A DNA stretch of 64,000 nt from Agarilytica sp045430305 (GTDB lineage Bacteria; Pseudomonadota; Gammaproteobacteria; Pseudomonadales; Cellvibrionaceae). The position numbers were made by a program, and so were the translations under genes. Under the pieces are notes generated by a model that made no database searches, had not been told where the DNA came from, and saw only the letters and a list, made by a program, of their open reading frames with translations. Positions within the stretch are counted from its first letter, which is position 1; each line of letters begins with the position of its first letter. This document shows, piece after piece, positions 43,559 through 52,466 of this stretch. The DNA lies in the NCBI GenBank assembly GCA_045430305.1, contig JAILXW010000003.1, forward strand, positions 558,001 to 622,000, in the 5' to 3' direction.

Positions 43559-44914
43559 ATGAGTGACAATCAAGCGCTGAGCGAAGAGCTTATTGCTTTG
43601 CTTCAATGCCCCCTAACACAAAGAGATCTGTCGCACCTAGGTGTAGAGTTGAGTTGTGCTGATGGTGAAATCACATACCCTCTTATAGAGGGGGTGCCTT
43701 GGTTATTACCGAATCCGCAAAACTCACTCGCAGATTGGTCGGCGAAATTGAATCATTTTGGACAGGTGCTGTTAAGCGAAATAAAAACTGCGGAAAGCAA
43801 TATAAAACATGCCGAAGGTGAATCAAAAAAGCGATTCGAGTTGTTGTTGAATGCGAAGCAAAACTTTCTTAAGCGTGTGGCCGAGTTGTTGATGCCTCTT
43901 CTTCATTCGAGTAATGCGTCAAAAAATATATATGACGCTTTACGTGATCGTGCGCCGAATACGCAAAACCTGCTTAGCTATGAGGCTAACCTGTATCGAG
44001 ACTGGGTGTGGGGTGAAGAAGAAAATAATTTAACCGCAGATATGATATCTAACCTTTTACAGCCAGAGCAGTGTAACAAGTTATTAGTGCTTGGGGCTGG
44101 AGCCGGTAAGCTAGCGCTGGATTTACATGAGGCGTGGCAGGCAAAATTATGTGTGGCCACAGACATCAACCCATTGCTTGTGCTTGCGGCCAATTACTTG
44201 TTAAAAAATAAGTCTCTTCCTTTTGTTGAGTTTCCATCGCAGCCTCGTCGGCTAGAATATAGCGCAGTAGAATATGACATTCAGGGTCGTGAACGGCCAG
44301 ATAACTTTTTCTTTATGTTTGCTGATGCCACCAAGCCATGTTTTAAGGCGGGCGCTTTCGATACCGTTGTTACACCCTGGTTTATTGATATTCAACCCTT
44401 GGAGTTTGGAAAGTTTCTCCGGCAGCTTAACCACTATTTGCCCATTGGCGGCCAATGGATAAACTTTGGTAGCTTGGTGTTTAATCAAAAACGCGACGCT
44501 TTGTGTTATAGCCTCGAAGAGGTTAAGGAAATTGCGCTAAAGCAAGGTTTCGAGATTAAGTCGATTGAAGAAAAAGAAGTCCCTTATTTAAAATCGCCTT
44601 ACAATGCGGGTCATCGTGTTGAGAATGTATGGTTGTGGCGGGCAGAAAAAATTGCCGATACCAAAACGCTAAATAATCCACAGGTGCTTGCGCCTTGGTT
44701 GCTGGATTTGACGCAAGCGATTCCAAAGGCGCAATATATAGAGCAGTTTGCCTTTACTCATCGTGTTTATGCCCAGCTCGCGGCCGAAGTCGATGGTAAA
44801 ACGTCGATTAATAAAATTGCCAAAAAAATTGCTAAGCAAAACCGTTTGGAAGAAAGAGAAGCGCTACATCTTGTTAACGAATTTTTTATCGACTTGTATC
44901 GGCAAAACCATTAA
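43559..44914 (+). CDS. Methyltransferase, N2227/carnosine methyltransferase-like core with PqqD-like C-terminus
   Basis: A 451-residue protein with three parts. The first 60 residues resemble the Trm112-like start of many methyltransferases (LLQCPLTQRDL, then EGVPWLLP). The core (about 165-365) has a SAM site (LLVLGAGAGKLAL) and TDINPLLVLAANYLL, VVTPWFIDIQ and GGQWINFGSLVF, which recall N2227/carnosine N-methyltransferases. The last 60 residues (VYAQLAAEVDGKTSINKIAKKIA) resemble a PqqD/RRE-like helical domain, often a peptide-binding module. It is paired with an FHA gene. Substrate is unknown; a peptide or modified amino acid is possible. The third assignment is the weakest. Confidence 0.72.
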   Translation: MSDNQALSEELIALLQCPLTQRDLSHLGVELSCADGEITYPLIEGVPWLLPNPQNSLADWSAKLNHFGQVLLSEIKTAESNIKHAEGESKKRFELLLNAKQNFLKRVAELLMPLLHSSNASKNIYDALRDRAPNTQNLLSYEANLYRDWVWGEEENNLTADMISNLLQPEQCNKLLVLGAGAGKLALDLHEAWQAKLCVATDINPLLVLAANYLLKNKSLPFVEFPSQPRRLEYSAVEYDIQGRERPDNFFFMFADATKPCFKAGAFDTVVTPWFIDIQPLEFGKFLRQLNHYLPIGGQWINFGSLVFNQKRDALCYSLEEVKEIALKQGFEIKSIEEKEVPYLKSPYNAGHRVENVWLWRAEKIADTKTLNNPQVLAPWLLDLTQAIPKAQYIEQFAFTHRVYAQLAAEVDGKTSINKIAKKIAKQNRLEEREALHLVNEFFIDLYRQNH

Positions 44915-44919
44915 CCAGG

Positions 44920-45363
44920 CTATTCTTCTTTGACGACATATTTTAGTATTTCTATCACTTGTTCGCAGGATTGCGCCCAAGCCATGGCTGCACCGTCTAC
45001 CTCTTTTAGCGGGTGAATGAGTGATTCATCATGTAAGGTAATATATGGGCGTTCCAAGGCGGCACAGCAACCAGCATCAAAAGCAGCGTTCCATTGTTTG
45101 TATTTGTCGCCAAATCGTATGATGGCTAAATCACAATTCTCAATCAAAGTTTTAGTGCGAATCGCATTTACCTTTGCTGATTTATGATCACGCCAAAAGG
45201 AATTGTTTTCCACCCCAAGCACGTCTCCTGCTGCATCGCTCGCTTCATGGTTGGTAACAGCAGAAGTAAAATCAATTGGTAAGCCTAGCGATTCACAGCC
45301 GTGTATGATTTGAAGCCGCCAGTCGGTGTGGATTTCGCCTGAAAGATAAACAGTCCACTGCAT
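44920..45363 (-). CDS. YtoQ family protein
   Basis: A 147-residue protein that matches the YtoQ family, with the start WTVYLSGEIHTDWR, VENNSFWRDHKSAKVNAIRTK and a middle CDLAIIRFGDKYKQWNAAFDAG. The fold is close to nucleoside 2-deoxyribosyltransferases (Rossmann-like), but its reaction is not known. It is convergent with the methyltransferase gene, five bases apart. Confidence 0.85.
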   Translation of the reverse strand: MQWTVYLSGEIHTDWRLQIIHGCESLGLPIDFTSAVTNHEASDAAGDVLGVENNSFWRDHKSAKVNAIRTKTLIENCDLAIIRFGDKYKQWNAAFDAGCCAALERPYITLHDESLIHPLKEVDGAAMAWAQSCEQVIEILKYVVKEE

Positions 45364-45555
45364 TCTTGTTACTCCTCATTCATGGTTAGAAACGCGTGTT
45401 GGGTCGTTAAAGATGTATTGTGCACTATACCAAAGTACCAAATCAGCCCAAATGTGTTTGATTTTAACGCCCAAACATTGTTTTTGGCGACAACCCTCTG
45501 GTACATTGTCCCGATATGTCTAAGAGGCAGTGTGCAAGCAGGTGATTAAACTTGG

Positions 45556-46194
45556 GTGTACACCAACAATAAGAAGTCTAGGCTGGTCGTGATATCTTCT
45601 GATTATTTTATTCCCGCAGTACGAGCCGTTATCGAGCTCGAAATTAATAAGAGCCGTTTTGTTGCCTATGCTGATCGTGCTGTAAACCGCTCACAGGCTT
45701 TGGCGCATCTGCATGATGTTCGCAAGTTGCACCCGGCGGCAACGCATCATTGTTGGGCTTACCTTATTGGTCACCCTCGGTCGCCGGTAAATGTTGCGTT
45801 TTCCGATGCGGGTGAACCCAATGGCAGTGCTGGCAAACCAATTTTAAATGTACTCAATCACAATAATATTGGTGATGTTATGATCACCGTTGCGCGCTAT
45901 TTTGGCGGCGTGAAATTGGGGGCGGGCGGCTTAATTCGTTCTTACAGTAGGGCAACCTATCTGGCCTTACAGGCGCTTGAAACGCAAACTTTTATGGATT
46001 TAAAAACTCTGACGATAGCCGGTTCTTTCGAATTAGAACAAGCGGTGCGCCATTGGTTTTTGACGCGTGAGGGTGGTGTAATCAACGTTGACTATAAACA
46101 GGAAGTTGAGATTAGTTTGGAAATACGTGAGCGTGATATTAGGGAATTGCGCGCTTTCTTGTTGGCAAGAAATGCGCGCGTTTTGGATTCTTAA
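45556..46194 (+). CDS. YigZ/IMPACT family protein
   Basis: A 212-residue IMPACT/YigZ-family protein. It has EINKSRFVAYA, the core HHCWAYLIG, FSDAGEPNGSAGKPIL and ARYFGGVKLGAGGLIRSY, which is the family signature. The start is uncertain: GTG at 45556 or GTG at 45589 (MISSDYF), each with a weak ribosome site. Members may act on translation or nucleic acids, with no fixed reaction. It stands alone, convergent with the cytochrome gene. Confidence 0.88.
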   Translation: MYTNNKKSRLVVISSDYFIPAVRAVIELEINKSRFVAYADRAVNRSQALAHLHDVRKLHPAATHHCWAYLIGHPRSPVNVAFSDAGEPNGSAGKPILNVLNHNNIGDVMITVARYFGGVKLGAGGLIRSYSRATYLALQALETQTFMDLKTLTIAGSFELEQAVRHWFLTREGGVINVDYKQEVEISLEIRERDIRELRAFLLARNARVLDS

Positions 46195-46215
46195 TCGTTT
46201 CCCGGTTCTTTATAT

Positions 46216-48411
46216 TTAAAGCGTTTTCATATACTCCAATAACTGCCAGCGCTGTTCTTCATTGAGTGGCGGCAATATTTCTCCATTCGGCTGTGGTGTT
46301 CTACCGGCAGCATATTCATGGCCCCGATTTGAGTTGCCACGGCGCGCACTTATTTCGTCGCCTTCAAAACTTGCAGTAATATATTCAAAGCCTTCATAGC
46401 CTTCTGTTTTAAAACCAACTTTAACCGGGTCTAACTCTCTGCTGCCAACCATAAAACGTTCAGGCCTGTATTCGCCGTCTTCTGCGTCACCTTCACGTTT
46501 TGCGGGGAGTAATAAGTCATATAACGAGGGTACAGAGCCGTTATGTAAATAGGGCGCTGTTGCCCAAATTCCATTAAGAGATCGCGCCTTGTAGGCAAGT
46601 AACGATTGAAAGGGTGAGGCAGTAGTGTCGGGTTCGTAAGTGCCTGCCTTGATGCTGCTTTTAATATCGTTATCAAAGAGCGAAGACGTAATAATGTACA
46701 ACCAGTCTAGCCAACGGCGAATAGCCCATTTGTCTGCATCGGGCGTGGCCACAACACCGCGCGTAGTCGCAGTTAAAATGGCGGCGACTGGAGCTTCTTC
46801 ACCCATAATAATGGTGCCGACATCAGTGCCTTGATAGGTGTTTTTAAAATTACCAGATTTGCCTTTATAGAGCACGCTGTTTTCCGCCATAGCCGGATCA
46901 GTTTGAATATCATCAAGTGAAGACATGTGCGCCGTGACAATGCGATTCCAATTCGTACGGTCTACAACCACGTGGCATGACTGACAATATTCCGCGTAAA
47001 TAAGCTCGCCTTTTTCGGCTTTGTCCTGGTCAATTTTTCCGAGTATATCTTCAGGCCAGACCGGTGAGGTAAGCGAGCCGAGGTGGTCTTCCAAGCGTTC
47101 TAGGTTGGTTAAGTCGATAGAAGATTTAAAATCGATTTGTGTCTTTTTGTTGTCTTGCCCCGAAATAAAGGCACCGAGATTAAAATCTTTTTCATTCATC
47201 TGCCAATCAAGTGTGGCAAACACTCCGGTGACTTCTCCGGCGTTACGACCCAAAGGGCCAACGGTGGCATTGCCGGCAATGCCATTCCACTGTACAAAGT
47301 CAGAATGAGTGATGCCCCACAAAAAGGGGTAGCTCACAGGGGCATTGGGTTCATTAAATAGATAGTTACGTAAACGTAACATTTGTTTAATGTTTAAACC
47401 GGGGTAACCTTCTTCTTTTGATGTTAAGCGATCAATCACCATGCCAAATTGTTCGTTGCCAATGATGGTTTCATTAACCCCTTCTAATACTAGTTCGACC
47501 TGCGCCTTGGTTAAGATACGTTCGCCATTTGGCTTTGTCGCGCTCAGCATGAGGGCTTTTGCTTGGTTTTTATTAATAACGTGTTGTAGCACACGGTTAA
47601 AAATGCGGCCAAAAGCATCGAGACGTGCATAGCCATAATCGACGCTACTGTGGTTAGTTGTGTTGTAATTAAGTACGACCTGAGTCCACTTTTTCAGGTC
47701 GCTAAGTACTTGATCTTTATTGCTGTAATCATTGTTTTGGGCAAGTACGGCTTCGACAAATCGCGTTTGTTTGTCTGAATCTTCTAGCGCCGTTTGCATT
47801 GATTTTTGTAGCAGGTACAAAAATCCGACCATATCTGCCATTGCAGGGCCACCGTCAATACGTATGGCTTTGCCTTGGTAATTTACCTGTCCTGTGTGAC
47901 AGGCGGCACAGGTATAGCCAAGATAGTCTTTGCCCTGGTAGTCATCTTTAGTAAAGCCTACGGCAAGTGCATCAGGGTTAAAGAAGGTTTCTTTCTGCGG
48001 AAGGTAACGATATTTATCGTAAATTTCGGTTGAGTTGAATTTTTGGTCAGAGTCCGGAAGCTCAAGCGCGAGATAAAAATCGTAAGGCAGTAAATTTGAG
48101 CCTTGGGTGGTGTTATAAAACCACAAACTGTCAGATTCGCTCCAGCCCTGGTCTAGGTATATGGGCGTCTCATAATTTTCGTCAAATTCTCCGGAAGCGA
48201 TAGGAATGGCGCCACGCTCAGGGTCGTCATCCCAATTTTGATAAATTTTCCCAATACACAGTACCACCACCATGGTGATTACGAGCGCGTCGAGCCCATA
48301 CCAAAAAAAGCGGCGATACGTTTTTAACTTTGGCCACAGAACATCGCAGAAAAAATACGCAATGCTATCGCAGATAATGTGGAAGAGTTTAACCAGTGCA
48401 CGAATAAGCAT
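46216..48411 (-). CDS. Membrane-anchored di-heme cytochrome c, RoxA/MauG-like
   Basis: A 731-residue protein. A single membrane segment at about 35-55 (LDALVITMVVVLCIGKIY) anchors it with the rest in the periplasm. Two heme sites are present, CAACH near 167 and CQSCH near 476, with 300 residues between them. Later APYLHNGSVPSLYDLL matches the pattern of di-heme peroxidases. The overall size and motif spacing resemble the large di-heme proteins to which rubber oxygenase RoxA belongs, but its substrate cannot be inferred. No partner gene lies close by. Confidence 0.8.
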   Translation of the reverse strand: MLIRALVKLFHIICDSIAYFFCDVLWPKLKTYRRFFWYGLDALVITMVVVLCIGKIYQNWDDDPERGAIPIASGEFDENYETPIYLDQGWSESDSLWFYNTTQGSNLLPYDFYLALELPDSDQKFNSTEIYDKYRYLPQKETFFNPDALAVGFTKDDYQGKDYLGYTCAACHTGQVNYQGKAIRIDGGPAMADMVGFLYLLQKSMQTALEDSDKQTRFVEAVLAQNNDYSNKDQVLSDLKKWTQVVLNYNTTNHSSVDYGYARLDAFGRIFNRVLQHVINKNQAKALMLSATKPNGERILTKAQVELVLEGVNETIIGNEQFGMVIDRLTSKEEGYPGLNIKQMLRLRNYLFNEPNAPVSYPFLWGITHSDFVQWNGIAGNATVGPLGRNAGEVTGVFATLDWQMNEKDFNLGAFISGQDNKKTQIDFKSSIDLTNLERLEDHLGSLTSPVWPEDILGKIDQDKAEKGELIYAEYCQSCHVVVDRTNWNRIVTAHMSSLDDIQTDPAMAENSVLYKGKSGNFKNTYQGTDVGTIIMGEEAPVAAILTATTRGVVATPDADKWAIRRWLDWLYIITSSLFDNDIKSSIKAGTYEPDTTASPFQSLLAYKARSLNGIWATAPYLHNGSVPSLYDLLLPAKREGDAEDGEYRPERFMVGSRELDPVKVGFKTEGYEGFEYITASFEGDEISARRGNSNRGHEYAAGRTPQPNGEILPPLNEEQRWQLLEYMKTL

Positions 48412-48550
48412 GAGGCCTTCCTTTCTTTTAAGTTTGTTATTTTAGAGTGTGCGTTGTTGCCTTCCCCAAGGCGAGATTAGTCTCAAGAAAACCTTTGGCT
48501 GTGTAAAGGTATAAGGTGATTTTTTTTGGATGATGTAAAAAAAAATGCAA

Positions 48551-48584
48551 CAAAGAAGAAAAATGCGCCAAGGTGGGTGGCGCA
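48551..48584 (-). terminator. Intrinsic terminator after the pirin operon
   Basis: Read on the minus strand, TGCGCCA / TGGCGCA forms a seven-pair stem at 48564-48584 with a CCCACC-type loop, followed by a T-rich tract. It lies 17 bases past the pirin stop and ends the azoR-pirin transcript. Confidence 0.85.
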
Positions 48585-48600
48585 CAGAAGTATTTTATCG

Positions 48601-49455
48601 TTAATCGGTTAATACACCTTCACGATAGTCCAAAATCGCTTGGTTAACTTCTTCCATAGTATTCATTACAAAGGGGCCGTATTGCGCGATGCTTTCTTTT
48701 AACGGCTTACCAGCAAGCAGGATAATTTTTGCTAGCTTATCGCTGGGGTTTTTTAGTGCAAGAGAGCCTTCATCGCTTAACACGCTAAGTGTTTGCATTG
48801 GGTTTTTGACCTTGTTCTGGCCAATTTCGACCATGCCCTCGTATGAATAAACAAGCGCACGATGGCCGTCTGGGATATCGATGCGTGCTTCAGTATTAGC
48901 ACCTAAGTAAAGATCAAGGTAAATGGCCTCTGTCTCGGCTACATCGAAATATCCTTCTACGTACTCGCCATCAATGTGTACTTTGCCTGCAATGGCTTTT
49001 CCTGTGATCGCTTCGTTGGCGAGCGCTATCTTGGGCAGCGCTTGATGTGGTACATCTTCATAGTTGGCTTTTTGTAATTTGTTTTTACTTGGCAGGTTAA
49101 GCCAAACCTGAAAACCACGCATTTTACCTTCGCTTTGTTTGGGCATTTCGGAATGGATAACGCCTTTACCTGCAGTCATCCATTGAACATCGCCATCATT
49201 GAGTAAGCCAATGTTGCCCATGTGGTCGCGGTGTTCCATTTTTCCTTGCAGCATATAAGTGATGGTGGAAAACCCGCGGTGCGGATGTGACGGGAAGCCA
49301 CCGATGTAATCTTCGGCAGACTCAGAACCAAATTCATCCATCAGTAAAAAGGGGTCGAAGCGTTCTGGCATAGCACCACCAAAAACACGCAAAAGTTTTA
49401 CCCCGTCTCCGTCGGAAGAAGGACGTGCCTGTAGTTGTTCAATTACCTGTCTCAT
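48601..49455 (-). CDS. Pirin family protein
   Basis: A 284-residue two-cupin protein. The metal-binding N-terminal cupin shows HPHRGFSTITYML, HRDHMGN and the late GKGVIHSEMP, giving three His and one Glu. Some members are quercetin dioxygenases, others regulate partners. Its start overlaps the azoreductase stop by four bases (ATGA). Both face a LysR gene, so they are probably its target. The pairing with an FMN azoreductase suggests a role with aromatic or quinone stress. Confidence 0.9.
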   Translation of the reverse strand: MRQVIEQLQARPSSDGDGVKLLRVFGGAMPERFDPFLLMDEFGSESAEDYIGGFPSHPHRGFSTITYMLQGKMEHRDHMGNIGLLNDGDVQWMTAGKGVIHSEMPKQSEGKMRGFQVWLNLPSKNKLQKANYEDVPHQALPKIALANEAITGKAIAGKVHIDGEYVEGYFDVAETEAIYLDLYLGANTEARIDIPDGHRALVYSYEGMVEIGQNKVKNPMQTLSVLSDEGSLALKNPSDKLAKIILLAGKPLKESIAQYGPFVMNTMEEVNQAILDYREGVLTD

Positions 49456-50066
49456 GGCAGCGCAACCTCTTTTGTATTTTGGTGGTGGGCCAAGTCTGCG
49501 GCGAGCATATCGATTTCCGCTTTCGCATTTGCTATAGCGTCTCTGCGCCGTTCGTTGCCCATGTTTAGTCCCTCGGCATACACAAACCTCACATCATCGA
49601 TTCCAATAAAACGTAACATCGTCGTTAAATACGATGTTTGTGTGTCGGTGATGCTGTCTTTATGAATGCCTCCGCGCGTGGCCAGCACAATGGCTTTTTT
49701 GCCGATAAGTAAACCTTGTGGGCCGTTCTCAGTGTATCTGAAAGTGAGGCCAGCACGAGCGATATGATCAAACCAAGATTTGAGCTGACTCGGAATCGCG
49801 AAATTGTACATGGGGGCATCGATCAACAGTAAGTCGGCGTCTTGTACTTCAGTGATAAGTTGGTCTGCTAGATCTGCTTTGCCTTCGCCGATATCGGTGA
49901 TGGTTTGGGCTGAAAAATGTGGAATTTCATCGCTAACCACGTTTCGATCATGAAAGCGTATTGTGTCAGAGTGTGTTTTCAATACGTTGTGTAAATGGGT
50001 AGAAAGCTGACGACTTACACTTGCCTCGGCAAATAAGCTTGAATGAATACTAAGAACCTGTGTCAT
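49452..50066 (-). CDS. FMN-dependent NADH:quinone/azo reductase (AzoR)
   Basis: A 204-residue flavodoxin-fold enzyme of the AzoR group. It has the FMN loop SIHSSLFAEASVS, MYNFAIPSQLKSWFDHIARAG with the flavin-binding PMYNF, and ATRGGIH. It reduces quinones and azo bonds by two electrons with NADH. The ATG at 50066 follows AGGAAG; the upstream frame is not supported. It is first in the azoR-pirin unit and divergent from the LysR gene. Confidence 0.9.
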   Translation of the reverse strand: MTQVLSIHSSLFAEASVSRQLSTHLHNVLKTHSDTIRFHDRNVVSDEIPHFSAQTITDIGEGKADLADQLITEVQDADLLLIDAPMYNFAIPSQLKSWFDHIARAGLTFRYTENGPQGLLIGKKAIVLATRGGIHKDSITDTQTSYLTTMLRFIGIDDVRFVYAEGLNMGNERRRDAIANAKAEIDMLAADLAHHQNTKEVALP

Positions 50067-50113
50067 GTGACTTCCTCTCGTTAACATATTTAACAGCATT
50101 ATATGAGGGTTTT

Positions 50114-50153
50114 TTCGATTGATTGAGGCATAATGCAGCTATTATCAATCGAA
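50114..50153. promoter_or_regulatory. Inverted-repeat operator between azoR-pirin and LysR gene
   Basis: Perfect 10-base arms TTCGATTGAT (50114-50123) and ATCAATCGAA (50144-50153) with a 20-base spacer. Inside, ATAAT (50130-50134) and ATTAT (50141-50145) form a second inverted repeat. The position between the divergent genes is what LysR-type regulators use to control a target and themselves. Confidence 0.75.
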
Positions 50154-50220
50154 TATTTTGATGTTTTTAGCGTTAGGCTAAGGCGCACTAGCTACAAGCA
50201 GAAAGGGCGAGGGTGAAAAC

Positions 50221-51102
50221 ATGGTGCCGAAAATAACATTGGAGCAGTGGGCAGCATTTAAAGCGGTGGTCGATGAAGGCTCTTTTGCACGCGCGGCAGA
50301 AGTGCTTAATAAAAGCCAGTCGACGGTAAGTTATGTGCTTTCCAAGATGGAAGAGCGCTTACCGTCGCCCGTATTTGTGCAGGAAGGGCGCAAAGCCGAA
50401 CTCACAGACTTTGGTCGTGCGATGTATCGTCACGCCAGTGCCTTGCTGGAGCAGGCGCTTAAGGTGGATCAAGCGGCCAGCTATCTAGCGAGTGGTTGGG
50501 AACCAGAAGTGGTTATTGCCGTTGATGGCATTGCACCCATCTGTCGCGTGTTCTGTGGTTTACAGGGGTTCTCACAAGAAAGCCCTAATACCCGCATTCG
50601 AGTGTTAGAACCAACCTTGTCGGGTACCGAAGAGAGCTTGTTGACTCGCGAAGCCGATGTGGTAATCACGGCGCGTGTGCCGCCGGGGTTTCTTGCAGAA
50701 AATTATGGTGTGATTAATAAAGTACTGGTCGCCAGCCCCGACCACCCGTTGGCCAAAATCGAAGGGCCCATTGAAGAAGATCAATTAAAGCTGCATCGTC
50801 AAATAGTAATTCGTGATAGTGGGGTAAAGAGAGAGCAGAGTTCGGGCTGGTTAGGGGCCGAACAGCGTTGGACGGTGTCTCATTTTGCCAGCAGTATTGA
50901 GGCGACTAAATCTGCCTTGGGTTTTGCGTTTATTCCGCGAGAAAAAATACTACATGAACTAGCTGGCGGCGACTTAGTTGAATTGCCGCTTTCGATCGGA
51001 AAAGAGCAACACATAGCGTTATATATTGTCGCGAGCGCACAAAGTCAGGCGGGTATAGCAACGAAAGCTGTGATTCGACACTTGTTAAGTAAAAAGCCAT
51101 GA
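50221..51102 (+). CDS. LysR-type transcriptional regulator
   Basis: A 293-residue LysR protein with the N-terminal winged helix (FKAVVDEGSFARAAEVLNKSQSTVSYVLSKMEE) and an effector domain from about 90. It is divergent from azoR-pirin, with an inverted repeat operator between, and most likely regulates those genes in response to a quinone or aromatic inducer. Inducer identity is unknown. Confidence 0.92.
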   Translation: MVPKITLEQWAAFKAVVDEGSFARAAEVLNKSQSTVSYVLSKMEERLPSPVFVQEGRKAELTDFGRAMYRHASALLEQALKVDQAASYLASGWEPEVVIAVDGIAPICRVFCGLQGFSQESPNTRIRVLEPTLSGTEESLLTREADVVITARVPPGFLAENYGVINKVLVASPDHPLAKIEGPIEEDQLKLHRQIVIRDSGVKREQSSGWLGAEQRWTVSHFASSIEATKSALGFAFIPREKILHELAGGDLVELPLSIGKEQHIALYIVASAQSQAGIATKAVIRHLLSKKP

Positions 51103-51113
51103 TGCCAATCAAA

Positions 51114-52322
51114 TTATTGGTTCACGAGTATTTCTTCTGAAATAATATTACTGCCTTCTCTAAACGGCAGGCTGTCTCTTGCGGTGTGAATATAGGTTTC
51201 TAATTCTGCCGCTTCTTCAGACACAAAGTTTTTAATCGCGTTGTTAAACGCGGGGTGTGTCAACCAATGAAAGCTATGTGTTTTAATTGGAGTGAAGCCG
51301 CGTTGTATTTTATGCTCCCCTTGTGCCCCAGGGTCAAACCGTTGCAGTTTGTGTTTAATTGCGTATTCAATGCCTTGGTAATAGCAGCATTCAAAATGAA
51401 GGGCGTCTAGTTCTTGTACGCAACCCCAATAGCGGCCGTAAAGGGTGTCGTCATCACGAAAATACAATGCGGCTGCAATCATTTCGTTTTTTTGGTGGGC
51501 GCTAGCGAGTACGACGTTGTTGGGTAGCCCATCGGCGACTTGATGAAAAAATTTTTTTCCTAAATAACCCCCATGACCGCTGCGCTTTAAATACGTCATT
51601 TGATACAAGTGATAAAACTGATCCCACTCTTCTGGTTTTATATGTTTACCTTCACGCATGTGTATTTCTAAATTGGCTTCAGCTGCTTTGGCGCGTTCCT
51701 TTTTTAGGTTTTTTCGTTTTCTAGAGCTAAAGCGATCTAGAAAATCATCAAAATTTGAATAGTCTTGATTAAACCAGTGAAACTGACAGCCAATACGTTG
51801 GCTTAAACCTACATGACGCCACGATACATCTTGATCGCCGAAGGGGAATAGGGAATGGAAACCAGAATAGGAATTTTTGTCGCAAAGTTCACTAACAAAA
51901 GAAAAAATCGAGTTGTAAATCTGTGTTCTAGATGATGTGTTTTCAAAAGACGCATCTACGCCTAATCTTGGCCCTGTTGCGGGGGTAAAGGGTATCGCAT
52001 TTAATAATTTTGGGTAGTACGCCAAGCCGTTTTGATGGTATGCGTTGGCCCAAGACCAGTCAAAGACATATTCGCCATAGGAGTGGTCCTTTAAAAAGAG
52101 TGGCATTACGGCAACAGTACGGCCCTGATTACTTACAACTAAATGCTTGGTTTGCCAGCCCGTTTGTTTTTGCGGGTTTGTATTAAGACCATCAATACTG
52201 CCAGAGTCTTCTAACGCGGCGAAAAAGGCATGTTTGGTAAAAGGGTATTCGCTAGGCCAAAGCTCGTCCCATTCCTGTGCAGAAATAAGATGAATAGAAT
52301 CTATTGTTTTACACTCGAACAT
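51114..52322 (-). CDS. FemAB-like/PF04339 protein
   Basis: A 402-residue protein of the PF04339 group, which has an acetyltransferase-like double fold similar to FemAB. Landmarks are the AFFAALEDSGS start, the middle FSSRKRKNLKKERAKA basic helix, and FECCYYQGIEYAIKHKLQRFDPGAQGEHKIQRGF near the end, the family hallmark. No known substrate. I prefer the ATG at 52322 to a TTG 15 bases upstream. It is convergent with the LysR gene. Confidence 0.88.
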   Translation of the reverse strand: MFECKTIDSIHLISAQEWDELWPSEYPFTKHAFFAALEDSGSIDGLNTNPQKQTGWQTKHLVVSNQGRTVAVMPLFLKDHSYGEYVFDWSWANAYHQNGLAYYPKLLNAIPFTPATGPRLGVDASFENTSSRTQIYNSIFSFVSELCDKNSYSGFHSLFPFGDQDVSWRHVGLSQRIGCQFHWFNQDYSNFDDFLDRFSSRKRKNLKKERAKAAEANLEIHMREGKHIKPEEWDQFYHLYQMTYLKRSGHGGYLGKKFFHQVADGLPNNVVLASAHQKNEMIAAALYFRDDDTLYGRYWGCVQELDALHFECCYYQGIEYAIKHKLQRFDPGAQGEHKIQRGFTPIKTHSFHWLTHPAFNNAIKNFVSEEAAELETYIHTARDSLPFREGSNIISEEILVNQ

Positions 52323-52466
52323 GGTTGGTATACGCAAAGAATAGGAGCGAAGATACTCTTAATCAGAATTTAAGCTCTAAAGCAGTTAAGAGTTATTGTG
52401 TTTGAGAGACGCGGAGCAGTATTGATAGTACCGCTTCAGGGTGTTTAAAGGCTAGCAAAGTATATG

